A DNA stretch of 64,000 nucleotides from Nissolia schottii (taxonomy: Eukaryota; Streptophyta; Magnoliopsida; Fabales; Fabaceae). The position numbers and the translations under genes were made by a program. The notes beneath the pieces are model-generated. The model made no database searches, was not told the DNA's origin, and was given only the letters and a program-made list of their open reading frames with translations. Location of the stretch: contig QANU01047381.1 of the NCBI GenBank assembly GCA_003254905.1, forward strand, positions 268,792 through 332,791. The letters run 5' to 3'. Position 1 is the stretch's first letter. Each line of letters starts with the position of its first letter. Positions 11,801 through 23,046 of the stretch are shown here, piece by piece.

Positions 11801-13392
11801 CATCTACAATCATTTCACAGCAGACATAAGGGACTTGTGGTTGGATTCAATCCTTCATAATTTGATTTTCTCATTACAGCACATTGAAACAATTCTTCTA
11901 TCTATTTGAACTCATCCCATTAGTTTCTAAGATTTCACTCCTGATGACACACTTGAAGGGTCCGCCGTTAGTTTGGAATTTGATTAGATAGAAATACCCT
12001 AATCCCTTTCCCCCTTAAAAAAATCATTTTACCATATATCATTTTTAATATCAATATCTTTTGTCATTACTAATGTATAATCAATTTTAAACAATTTTTC
12101 TTTGTAAAAATTAATTTTTAACAAATTTATGTACAGGTATATTTTTGGCCATAAAATTAATATCTTATACACGTTTATAACACAACAATTTTTAGATATG
12201 ATAAAATTATACAATTATATATATGTGACGCATCAAACGTATGATAGTATACAAATTAATACAGTGTATTGCTTATATTGCACTATAATATTTTATACTA
12301 TCAAGTATAATAACATAGGTCTTATCTTATACAACGTAATAAACACTTAAGAGTTTAATTGTTATACACTAACAATGTAAAACTTTTAACTCTGTCATTT
12401 AATCAAATATTGTTATATAAGTAAAAACAATTAACTAAGATCAAACAATATATTAAATAGAAGAGTTTAATTGTTATGCATTGTCAATTAACGTTAAAAA
12501 GTTTTATATTATCATCTAATCATGTATTGATATGTCTTTAAAAGTGATTAAGTCTCATGCTTAATACATCAAAAGTCTCCCATGCAAGTGTGATGCAACG
12601 ACTTATGATTGGATGACAACCTGACAATATAAAACTATTTTATTAACGGTGGTACATAATAATTAAATTCCAAATAAAATTTCAATAAAACAGTTAAAAA
12701 ATAGAATTTGAGAATAACTCTAGTCTATCCTCATGCACACTTTTAATAAGTGAGAAGAGTGTGCGTGAAATTATAGTTATTCTCACACTTTTGAACAAAG
12801 CTACTACACCAAATGTGTTTAATTTCGAAATATTGGTTGCTTGTTTTGTTCACCAAATTGTTGCAAGTGTAGCAGTTGATTCATAACTCCAAATTTGGTT
12901 GGTAATCTGATTAGTACATTGACCCAAAGTCATAACCAATCCAAGGTTAATTAACGGATTGTATATGCGTGGTTGGATTAACCAAAGAAATGTAGTGGTG
13001 CTAATACGTGTTGGAAGAAGTCAAATTTTCCATTAAGGTTGTTCAGGGGGTGCTTAGTTCTTCCTTTTTGACCCAAATAATTTAATTAGTCAAAGCCTCT
13101 TTTTCTCAGCATTGATTGCTACTTTAGTTCCCATTTCCATGGGGTTTGGGGAGTGAGACTAGTAGAACTACATAAAATTTTAAGACTATTATTATTACCC
13201 GCTTTGACAAGATCAGATTTCAATGAAAAGAATATTAACTTTAGAAATAAAAATTAGAGTGTTTATTTTAATTCTAAAAAAATACATGTGTTATCACTTT
13301 AGTCATTTAAATATTATTGTCATCACATAAGTTTATCAAAAATTTAAATCACAATATTTTTTTTTCTAGGACTAAAGTAGTGACACAAAAAC
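8826..13392. other. AT-rich intergenic DNA with MITE debris
   Basis: No protein-coding gene is supported. A stretch from 9389 (TGTTGGAAAATG...) to about 9690 has the look of an LTR fragment, including a run with ATGAGTCCAAGCCACTTGGG, but I could not find both ends. At 10550-10700 there are several GTAATGTTTGTGCAC-like motifs related to the array at 33430-34005. A motif GAGTTTAATTGTTAT occurs near 12350 and 12465, and again near 45165, suggesting a dispersed MITE. A foldback of about 80 bp lies at 12708-12785. Confidence 0.4.
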
Positions 13393-14650
13393 TCAAAATA
13401 TTTCTCAAAATAAAACATTAAAATTAGCTTATTCCCACAATGAACTAAAAAATTGTTTCCAAAATAAACTATTTTCTTTATAAAAGGAGTCGATTTCAAT
13501 CGACTGCCGTTTAAGTAACAATATTTATTTATTTACAAGTCGATTTAAATTGTCTTCCATTTTTTTCAAATAGGAGTCAATTTCAATCATCTCCTTTTGT
13601 AAACATAATTACTTCTGTTTAACCGACTCGTTCATAATTCAACTCCGCAATAGCATTCACGTTGCTCCAGTCGTCTGATTCGCACACCGACGTGCCTCAA
13701 GGGGGAAAATACAATGTCCCTGGAGGTCAACACCACGATGCAACAGATAGATGATTTAGGGTGTAGGGTTTGGTTGTCTTTATTATTTTGTAACTTTAAT
13801 GTAACTTTATATAACTTTGGATTTTTTAATGTAACTTTATGTATGTTACCTTATTATGTAATTCATTTCGTTGAATTTGTTATTTCTTTATGACTAATTT
13901 ATTTAGGTATAATAAAGAATAAACTTACTAACAACAACTTAACAAAACGACGGACTAGCACTAGAGGCACCAGAACTTGAGTGAACATCCTCAAGCTCAA
14001 CAAAGAGCTCAATGATGCTGAGTACGTTGCTAAACCGCTTCTGCATATGAAATATGTATCTAATGTGACCGTCCTTCTTAATTTCAAATGAACAAAACTT
14101 TAAAACTTGACTAATGCCAATGGGCATCCTATATATCACTCTCTTAACGATTTTATACTCCCAAAACATGGATTGAAGTTGTGACAAAGTAATAGTTGGG
14201 TATATAGCCACCCGAGATTGTTGTGAGAAATAAAAATTAATTCCTCCTTCTTTCTTTTTTTCCTCACCATTATAAAATACTAGTATCTCTGCTAACTCCT
14301 CACTCATTTTTTTTCCTACTAACTCCCCACACAAAAGCCACCTTGACATCTCTGCAAATGAGCATGCATATCTATTTATAGATTTGACTTTGGACATTTT
14401 ACAAAGAAGTCGATTTCAATAGACTCATGTAGGAGTCAATTAAAATTGACTCGTATTTTTTTAAAAAATAAATGAAAGTTAATTTAAATCGACTTCCAAA
14501 TAAAAAAAAATTATTACTTAAACAAGAATCGGTTGAAATTGACTCTCTTTATAAGAAAATTGATTTATTTTGAGAACAATTTTAAAATTGGTTCATTGTG
14601 AAAATAAAGTAATTTTAATGTTATATTTAATTTTTTTTCCAAAAACCCTA
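13393..14650. mobile_element. Mutator-like element (MULE) with long terminal inverted repeats
   Basis: Left and right flanks are inverted copies over roughly 200 bp. For example AACATTAAAATTAGCTTATT at about 13416 pairs with the complement of the stretch around 14600-14625, and both arms share CACAATGAAC, TTATAAA(A/G)AGAGTC and GTTTAAGTAA in the same order. The arms also hold repeated AGTCGATTTNAATCGACT motifs. Between the arms lies a minus-strand frame resembling the N-terminal part of MuDR-type transposases. The element is much shorter than an autonomous MULE and lacks the catalytic domain. Outer edges are approximate because I did not find a clean 9-bp target duplication. Confidence 0.65.
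13939..14397 (-). pseudogene. N-terminal fragment of a MuDR-like transposase
   Basis: This 152-residue minus-strand frame starts with ATG at 14397. After a leader it shows the pattern of plant MULE transposase N-termini: an ...ILVFYNGEE... strand near residue 40, SRVAIYPTITLSQLQSMFWE, a KIVKRVIYRMP strand, and the closing acidic strand IIELFVELEDVHSS. This PB1-like N-terminal region is normally followed by a zinc-knuckle and the MULE catalytic domain; both are missing here, so the product would not transpose. The frame lies between the long inverted repeats, in line with an internally deleted element. The family match is from memory. Confidence 0.55.
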
Positions 14651-14728
14651 GTTGTCTAATTTGTTTTGAATAATAAATGCAATTTTAGATATGATTCTTT
14701 TAACAATAATTATTTTATAAGTAAACTT

Positions 14729-14759
14729 CAAACTCAAACTCAAACTCAAACTCAAACTC
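14729..14759. repeat. (CAAACT)n microsatellite
   Basis: Five consecutive copies of CAAACT are followed by CTCGAG. Confidence 0.9.
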
Positions 14760-15135
14760 GAGATTTTTGGTCAAACAAATGAGCACTTATCAATGGTGGC
14801 TCAAATGTGTTTGAAACTTTAAAACGTGCATGGTTTAGCTCCATTGATTATCAATATTCTTTAAAATGCATATGGATAAATTATGTGCATATATCAATTT
14901 TTCTCGCGCTCCTCATATATTTCTAGCCTAGAATGTTCCTCTCACGTAGTCAAAAGCAATGATGTATGGAAGGTAGAAAAGTGTGTAGCTCATTGAAAGT
15001 GAGAATTTATGGCAAATGTAAAATAAATAAATGAACTGTCTTCAATACTTGTGTTCCTTGTTGCCTCTTTCCTACTCTGCCCTGCACTTAACTTCAAAAC
15101 ATCAATGGCAGCTAGCTACTTATACTCCCTCACCC

Positions 15136-15167
<32 letters not shown>

Positions 15168-15748
15168 TAAAACTGTCCAAATTGAATCGAATGGTGCAGC
15201 AGTTGCAGAAGCAATACCTCCCAAAACAATACAATAAAAATAAAATAGATAAAAAAAAAATTAGAACAATTCAGAAGCTCTTTAGTCCTGAGTCCACTTT
15301 TCAAAATTCTGAAGTACCCTTTTTTGAAAACCAGAGTACAGTACACAGCTCTCTCAAACACTCTCAATCTGCAGCAACTCTAACACCAAAGCAAATTGGT
15401 CCCTACCATACCCTCCCCATTTACCCTTTTGTTTTTTAGTTCCCTCTTTCCCTCCATTCTCTCTCTCTGATGTCATTGCTTCTTCTTCTGCCTAGCTTAT
15501 ATTCAATTGCGCCCCCCCCCCTCCCCCCCCNTTCCCTCTTCCTATTGCTACCATCTTGCTCTTCCTTAGCCACTTTCTCTTTCCATTCGTCTTTCACCCC
15601 CTTTTGTTTTTTACAACTAAAAATTTGATTTTTATTTTTTTTTAATGCCCCTCAACAATTGTGCTCCAAATTTGATTCCCGAAAACATATTTGAGCATCA
15701 AAGTTTGCAGCTTTGTGCATAATTTGGGTCTTCTCCTTATCCATCTCA
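14760..15748. other. Upstream region and probable 5' UTR of the DUF668 gene
   Basis: The stretch holds an AAAT repeat at about 15139-15172, then pyrimidine-rich DNA from 15400 to 15640 with CTCTCTCTCT, CTTCTTCTTC and a C-run interrupted by one unknown base at 15531. Such CT-rich DNA is common in plant core promoters and leaders. No distinct TATA box is certain. The start of transcription probably lies between 15400 and 15650, which is inference. Confidence 0.4.
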
Positions 15749-15781
15749 ATGGGTCTCATCTTCATGGGTTCTCACAACTGA
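15749..15781 (+). promoter_or_regulatory. Upstream ORF in the DUF668-gene leader
   Basis: An ATG at 15749 opens a 10-codon frame (MGLIFMGSHN) that stops at 15779-15781, about 150 bases before the main start. If it is in the leader it would lower initiation at the main ATG. No conserved-peptide claim is made. Confidence 0.4.
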
Positions 15782-15932
15782 GTTCTGTTCTGTGTTTTTT
15801 CTTCGAAGTTTGCACCTTTGTGCTGAACAGAACTAGAAGACTCAGGTTTATTGGGGTTTTCTTTGGCGACCCTTTTGAATCTGCTGCAGATTTGAAGGGG
15901 AATTTTTTTTCTTTTGGTGAAATTTGGTAGCT

Positions 15933-17738
15933 ATGGTTGCAGAAGCTTGGATTGTGAAGATGGGTAACCAGGTTAGTACCAATCTCAAGCAAGCCCTTCT
16001 TATTGAAACTTCTCAAGCAAAGACTAAACAGAATCCCAAAATCAAAGTTAGCAAAGCAACCGTAGGGATTCTCTCCTTTGAAGTAGCAAACGTTATGTCC
16101 AAAACCGTTCACCTTCACAAGTCACTCTCAGATTCTGAGATCTCAAGGCTCAAAAATGAGATCTTGACCTCTGAGGGCGTGAGGAACTTGGTCTCCCCTG
16201 AGGAAACTCATCTTCTCGAGCTTGCCCTTGTGGAGAAGCTCGAGGAGCTGAACTTCATTGCAGGTGTGGTTTCTAGGTTGGGGAAGAAGTGTTCTGTCCC
16301 TGCTTTGCAAGGGTTTGAGCATGTGTATGGGGACATTGTCGGTGGGGTCATAGATGTGAAGGAACTAGGGTTCTTGGTTAAGCACATGGAAGGGATGGTG
16401 AGGAAGATGGATAGGTATGTTGGTGCAACCAGGAACCTGTACAGCATGATGGGGGTCTTGAATGAGTTGGAGCAATCTGTGAAGAAGTTTCAGAACACTC
16501 AGCATGAGGAGAGCAGGAGGAATTTCGAGCAGAAACTTGCATGGCAGAGGCAAGATGTGAGGCATCTCAAGGAGATTTCGCTATGGAACCAGACATTTGA
16601 TAAGGTTGTTGAGTTGCTGGCCAGGACTGTTTGTACCATCTATGCCAGGATTGCCGCGGTTTTCGGCGATTCAGCGTTGAGGAGGAATAGCCTTGTGCTT
16701 GGTGGAGGTTCGCCGCCCGTGCAAAATGAGTTTGGATTGGTGTCTGGCCCTATTGATGTTAAGATGAGTTCAGAGAAGTTGAAGCGCGATCGAAGCAAGA
16801 GAAATGGATGCCATTCAGGTTCGACTGGTAGAACTATGGAGAGAAAGGGAACTATTAGAAGGCCTCAGATTGAGATGAGGAGAGGCGAGTTGGCATATCT
16901 TCAGCCTGAAGATTTCGCTTTTCCTTGCGGAACAAGTCCCGGGAGACTCTTTATGGAATGTCTAAGCTTAAGCAGCTCAGTCTCAAAATTCAATGATGAT
17001 TTTGTTATTGATGATGAGGACCAATACAGTCACATATCAAGCTCTCACAGTATTGGTTATGGGAATAATGTCAAGAAAAGGGAGCAATTGTGCCATTCTG
17101 GTGGATTGAATCATGCTCAAAGTGGCGTTCCTTTCACTGGTGATCTAAGAGAGAAATCTGGTGTTCAAAGTTGCTCAACCTTTGGCCCCAAGAGTAGGTT
17201 AGGATTTTATGCTCCTCCTTCCACTCTCGGTGGCTGCGCTTTAGCATTGCACTATGCCAATGTCATAATTGTCATAGAGAAACTGCTTAGCTATCCACAT
17301 TTAGTCGGCGAGGAAGCCAGGGATGATCTGTATCAGATGCTGCCGACGAGTTTAAGATTATCTCTGAAGGCCAAACTGAAGTCCTATGTTAAGAATTTGG
17401 CCATATATGATGCCCCTCTTGCTCATGATTGGAAGGTGAATCTTGATGGGATACTAAGGTGGCTTGCTCCGCTCGCCCATAATATGATCAGATGGCAAAG
17501 CGAACGGAATTTCGAGCAACACCAAATTGTTAGCAGGACAAATGTGCTGCTGCTGCAGACATTGTACTTTGCTGATATGGAAAAGACAGAGGAAGCTATC
17601 TGCGAGCTTCTTATAGGGCTGAATTACATATGTCGCTATGAACATCAGCAGAATGCTTTACTGGATTGTGCAAGCAGTTTCGACTTTGAAGATTGCATGG
17701 AGTGGCAATTGCAGTGTGGTGCTTCTATTCTTAACTGA
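15933..17738 (+). CDS. DUF3475/DUF668 protein, PSK SIMULATOR-like
   Basis: The frame from ATG at 15933 gives 601 residues and stops with TGA at 17736-17738. Residues about 42-105 form the DUF3475 domain (TVGILSFEVANVMSKTVHLH), followed by a helical central part with the conserved NLYSMMGVLNELEQS and WNQTFDKVVELLARTVCTIY. A variable basic and serine-rich linker covers about 265-425. The DUF668 domain lies at about 430-520 (STLGGCALALHYANVIIVIE, then LPTSLRLSLKAKLK). In Arabidopsis, PSI proteins of this family promote growth, act alongside phytosulfokine signalling and are N-myristoylated at the plasma membrane. The short MVAEAWIVK leader before MGNQVS is shared, as I recall, with relatives, so I chose the first ATG. 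A start at Met10 (15960) would expose a myristoylation-type MGNQVS. The gene is intronless. Molecular activity of the family is not known to me. Confidence 0.88.
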   Translation: MVAEAWIVKMGNQVSTNLKQALLIETSQAKTKQNPKIKVSKATVGILSFEVANVMSKTVHLHKSLSDSEISRLKNEILTSEGVRNLVSPEETHLLELALVEKLEELNFIAGVVSRLGKKCSVPALQGFEHVYGDIVGGVIDVKELGFLVKHMEGMVRKMDRYVGATRNLYSMMGVLNELEQSVKKFQNTQHEESRRNFEQKLAWQRQDVRHLKEISLWNQTFDKVVELLARTVCTIYARIAAVFGDSALRRNSLVLGGGSPPVQNEFGLVSGPIDVKMSSEKLKRDRSKRNGCHSGSTGRTMERKGTIRRPQIEMRRGELAYLQPEDFAFPCGTSPGRLFMECLSLSSSVSKFNDDFVIDDEDQYSHISSSHSIGYGNNVKKREQLCHSGGLNHAQSGVPFTGDLREKSGVQSCSTFGPKSRLGFYAPPSTLGGCALALHYANVIIVIEKLLSYPHLVGEEARDDLYQMLPTSLRLSLKAKLKSYVKNLAIYDAPLAHDWKVNLDGILRWLAPLAHNMIRWQSERNFEQHQIVSRTNVLLLQTLYFADMEKTEEAICELLIGLNYICRYEHQQNALLDCASSFDFEDCMEWQLQCGASILN

Positions 17739-20700
17739 ATGCATTCTTAATTTTGAAATCCTCAGCATGGTGAGCATTTCCTTGATTTATGATACCATAT
17801 ATGAAGGCATTATTTTGGTACAATATGGAATTCTGAATTTTGTACATTGAGGAGTGATATTGTTGAAGGCTTGAAAAGTATAGGTTGTATTTAATTGCAA
17901 TTTGACTATAATAGACTATATAAGCAGTCTTTTGTTGAATTAAAGGGGCAAAAAAGTTCATTCTGAACTTGTAAATATGTTTATGCACAGCTTGCTTGTT
18001 TGGCTTAGAGTATGCCATGTTAAAACTGTTATCATGAACAGCACAGAGAGAGTAGTATTGATATCATACTCCTTCAGTTGCTGATGATTTATTCTTGCAA
18101 TTTACTTCTATTGTAGTCATGTATATTATGAATTTATGATCAAGTGCCTGCTCATTCATGCTGCCATTAACTTGTTTAGGTGGTTCATAGTGCCAATTCA
18201 GATGGTTAGAGGGTATTTCATTGTTGGTTTGAAAATTTTGAATAGTGAAACTTCTGCTTAAAAACAAAGGGTTAGTTATACTTTTGAAAAGTGGTACTTC
18301 AGAAAGGAAGCACTGTACAAGATTGTCTGTCCGTCTATTGATTATAGTACTATTAACGTCTAAATATGTTTGTACTTAATATAAACTCTGCAGTTAAATA
18401 ACTATTATACCTTCTCTTTTGGAGTTAGTGGGATGTGCAAAAATCGAGAGATTCTTACTTAGATACAAATTTAACAACTCATGTTGGTGCATACAATAAA
18501 AATGGATTTCACCAATTCTATTTTAGACACACACACTTGTTTTGAGTTCTACTAATTTATTGTGAGTGTATCTAAAAATATGAAATGTTAGATTTGTGTC
18601 TATACAAGAATTTGACGTAAAATATTGGTTAAGAAAGGGGAAAGGTGACGTGTGGAGTGTGGAGGATCGAAACTTAACATTTACGTCACACAATTTTCAA
18701 GAAACTATGGCAGTTGTGCTACAAATTTCATTGGCCATTACTATAAATTACTAATTTGAGTTGAGTTTACAGCATTTTAAAATCTTTCTGTTTTCCTAAG
18801 ATCTGATATATTGAATCCGTCAAGTTGTCTTTTGTTGTCATGTATAGGTCAGATCACCATATCAATACACAAGCTCTGAAAATTGTATCAAAAGCTGTTC
18901 TACAAAGATGTTAAATTTCTGTTATTGCAGAATCAGCAAATATATTGGGATCTACATCTTAAAATGCTACTCCTCCGTACAACATTAGATGCTACTTGAT
19001 TACATTCAGGAAGTGTTGGAGAATTAGCACATACATTTCACGAAGTACAAGAGCCGATTTTGATTTGGAGACTCAAAACATGTTAAATAGTCTCACATTA
19101 CAATTTAATATTTCATATGGTAGCAAAATTAAATATGTTGGGGTTGTTACTATTATGGTGCTAGAGAGGGGGGCTGGCCTGCAATGAAGAAGAGGACACA
19201 CCAATGAGATTGGCACATTGGAAGAGAGGGGCTTATGCTCCATTTAAAACTTGAGATACCAAAATTCCCGCTAAGCACATAAAAACCGAAGGACAGAGTT
19301 GACTTGAAGTGTTGTGTTACATTGCATTACAGCACAGCAGATCTACCATTCTGTCATGTGACCATTAACTTCTTCGTGATTTTGCTTCCTATGGTACTAG
19401 TCCACTAGGACCCCCACACTCGTATGTATAGCAATTTTTTGTTTCACATTTTTGGATAGCCCAATTCCATTTGTACAAAAGGTTGTCTTTTAATAACTAT
19501 ATATGTATAAGTTTTAGTTTGAAAATTTTCAAATACTAAACTATATGTGCTATGCTATTATGGCATTGGCAGCATTATTAGCGCGTGCTTAAGTCTCCTT
19601 CTTGGTTTAAGAACATAAATTGGAAATTTTGCCTGTCCCATTGTAAATTTGTGAGTTTAACTTTTTTGGGATGTAGGTAACCTTTCTCTGTTTAAGTGTC
19701 TATACGTTAACATAGAGATCAAAACAACATTGATTAGGGAAAAAATTGAAAGATTTAATTCTAATATTTTATTAATATATAAAAAAAAATGTTAGTTCAT
19801 GTAGTTCAATACTAATTTTATTAAGATATTGCGAGTTTGAAACTTGTAAAAGACAAAAACTAACTATGAGAGGTTTAATGTGCAGTGGATAGACGTAACT
19901 CATGCAAAATCATACATACTTAGTCTTGCATGTACTAATAGTCAAAACAAGAAAAAAATACATATTGCCTTTTTTTTTTTATATAGTCAATGGAGCAAGA
20001 ATGCACAAAGAACAAGAAAAACTACATCCTAATAATGCGGGGACACAAAGTACCAATCCTATCGACTCATTATGGTGAAAATCCATGGAGCAGTGGTGGC
20101 TATGTTTGGCCAACATATCAACACTAGAATCCACTTCCCTAAAGCATGCCTAACCTTGATAATCCGGTTGGATACCATGATATTATTAACAACCTTCACT
20201 AGCAGGTACCAGGAATGACACAAGTGTGGGGGATCATGAAAAAAAATTTAGAGACCAATTTAAGAATCACTTGCTGAAAATCACAATGGGCTATTCAAGA
20301 GATGTCATCAAAGACACTCCAAAACTCAACAAAAGTAATAACAGAGGTGCCAAAATTAATAACAAAACCATTAATATTGAGTTTGATCTAACCTAACGAG
20401 GGAGGATCAAATTATATATTACTTTATCATTAAAAGAGTTTGATTTGCCAAACATTTATTGTAGTTGAACTTCCTTTACATAAAAACAAAGTCGTAATCT
20501 ATGTAGAATACCAAAATTTTAAAGCCTTGTGGATATATGTTCTACTTGATCCTTTTAATTAGGGTTAAGAACTTTTAAGAAATTCAAAGTGGTAGTAACA
20601 TTTTATTAGAAAAGCAAAAATCTCTAAGTTTTTAATGCAATAAAAATATTAAAAGTTTTAAATCATTATACTACTCCTGATTTTTATTGATTATTAGGTT

Positions 20701-22241
20701 GTAACATTTTTAAAGGAAAATAACTACTATATTTTCTCTTTTGGTCTGAATATCAATAAATGAATTGCAGGTCATTTATTTCCAATTCTTGTACTTACCA
20801 TGGGCCAGGCCCGCTTTAACTTTTTAAGCATTGCTTCACCATCTTTAAGTATGGGCCTCACGTCAACCAGGTTTCCCTCTACTTAGTTTTGACTCACAAT
20901 TTCAGTCCGGTTTTTGGTATGCACTCCAATGTCAAGACTAAAAAACCCACCACTACTTGAATTTCGCTTAGTTAATTTCGATAGGATCTCGATTCAAATT
21001 GTAGAATCGGATCATCTTACGAGTTTGAAGAGATCAACTGATCTCAATACTATTAATTGGATCGGACAATCCTATGATATAAATTGTGTTACGATTTCAC
21101 GTTTTACATTTTTATTTTGCTTTTGTAATTTTACATAAGATCTCGATTTTGACAACCTTAATCTCAACTAACTTGGTAGGAGGTGTGTGACTTATTATGA
21201 AAATAAATTTTTTTAGTGCTAGATTGGAGCATGGATTAATAAATGTATTGCAAGAATATGCAAGAATTTCTCTTTAACATGCTAGCATTAGTACGCTGAC
21301 TTCAACAAAATCCTTTTTTAGAGTATTCATAGATTATTATGACCTAAATCTTGTCCATCTCAAATAATCGCCAAAAATCTAGAGTGATCTCCATCAATAA
21401 CTAAAATGTTAAAGATAATGAGTCTACAAATCTTCATATAATCATATTTATATACTTCTCAGTTAATGTAACAAGGTTTGCTTCTGAATTTGCTAAGTAT
21501 GGTTGCTGCTTGAGAGAACAATGATGGAGGAAGAATGGTTAGAGGAAAGTGATGAAGATGACAACATGAAGCGGAGATATGAAATCTAAAAACTGTTTGT
21601 TAGGGTTTGGTGGCTAATACATTCAAGGGAATGAAATAATTCAAATCGGCTTACACTTCTTGATTCTCACTACTCCAACGATGTCAAGGTATCTATAACA
21701 AGGATTATTGAAGTCTAACAAAAATCTTTAAGAAACCTTGGAGTTTAGTCACTAGAAGCATTTTCCTACACTTAGGATACTGATCTCTCTTGTGTTCCTA
21801 CTTCCCAGTAATGATGAGTTCGAGAGACACAAGACAATTATTTATCTCCTTTCTGTTATTTATTATTGTTTCTTTTAGTCAAATTTCTTAACGTGGCATG
21901 TGCCAATTTGGGAGTTCCCTACTTCTTAGTTCTGCATAGTTTTGTTCAACGGATATCATTTGTATTTCCCTCTTATATCAATGAATGACATTCTTTCTTT
22001 GGTTAAAAAAAAGGTTGAATTATATCACGTGCACTTATGCTCCTCCACCCATTTACATTTTAATTAGGTTTAAGTATATTTTGGGTTTTTGACAAATTTA
22101 AAAATTTTTGGTTTAGGTCCCTAAAATATATATATTTTTTTTAAAATTTCAGTCCAAGCATATTGAAAATATTTGGTTTTAGTCTGTTATCAGTGGAACT
22201 GTTGACGTAATTAAAAAATTGCCTCACCAATAATGCTATGT
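17739..22241. other. 3' flank of the DUF668 gene and intergenic DNA
   Basis: The first 200-300 bases are probably 3' untranslated region. Beyond that no gene is supported; frames are short and unlike known proteins. At about 20960-21168 the DNA ends in ATTTTGACAACCTTAATC, close to the hAT terminus TAAGGTTATCAAA seen at 4603 and 8817, so a hAT fragment is likely there, but I did not find its partner end. At 22060-22235 the TTTAGGTCCCTAAAAT-type sequence looks like common plant transposon debris. Confidence 0.4.
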
Positions 22242-22660
22242 CACTACCAGAAAAATGTGAAATATAGATGAATTTTATAGACGAAAATTATTTAATTACA
22301 GATGGATTTTTAGTCTATAATTACAAAATAAATATTCAAATGAGACCTATAGACAAATGCAAAAAACCGTCTCAAAATTCGTTTGTATCAAATTTCCAGA
22401 TGAATTTAGAGACAAAATATCCGTCTAAATATTTTTATATGTAAATATAAAAAATAATTTATACTTACAGACAAAAATTTCCACATGTAACTATTGATTT
22501 TTAAAAATTTATTTTTTATTAGTTACAAATGGAAATTTCCATCTATAAATATTTATTTTTTTAACTGCTACAAACAAAAATTTCTGTCTGTAAATTTTGA
22601 AATGTTTTTTTTGTTTACAAACGGATATTATAAGTATTTTTTAAAAAAAATGATTTTCCA
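22242..22660 (+). mobile_element. CACTA-type transposon terminus (one end only)
   Basis: The stretch begins CACTACCAGAAAAAT, the typical CACTA/En-Spm terminus, and is followed by dispersed subterminal motifs such as ACAGACAAAAATTTCC and its complement GATGGAAATTTCCATC. A matching right end (TTTTTCTGGTAGTG) was not found nearby. A 70-codon frame at 22791-23003, beginning MVKEPPYLCQYGVVEPND, lies downstream in locally GC-richer DNA; it may be carried host sequence or chance. Confidence 0.55.
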
Positions 22661-23046
22661 TACACTCCATATCCATCCACTTCATTCCCCAAATCTTTTC
22701 CCTCAAATTCTTCCCCAAAACAATTTTTCCCAAAATTTTCCCCAAATCTTCTCTCTGACCTCTGTCCTCCCCTTCTTCCCTCCACCCTCAATGGTGAAGG
22801 AGCCTCCGTATCTATGCCAATATGGTGTCGTTGAACCAAATGATCCTCATCGTCGGTTGCTCTATGTGTTTCTGTTGTGCGCTCTCTCCCTCTCTGCAAT
22901 GGCGATTCTGCGGTGGCTAGCTAGGTCAACTGGTGGCGTTCCGCCGTCGCCCCTGCTGCACCATTGTTGCTGGCGACGTCTTGCAATTCGGATTCCGCTA
23001 TGAGTGATAAAAGATATAGATAGATCTTTGTATATACTGTGCCTAC

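Noticed and set aside
22791..23003. 70-codon frame MVKEPPYLCQYGVVEPND... as a gene
   Set aside because: Short, next to a CACTA end, with no recognised domain; mentioned only as possible carried sequence.
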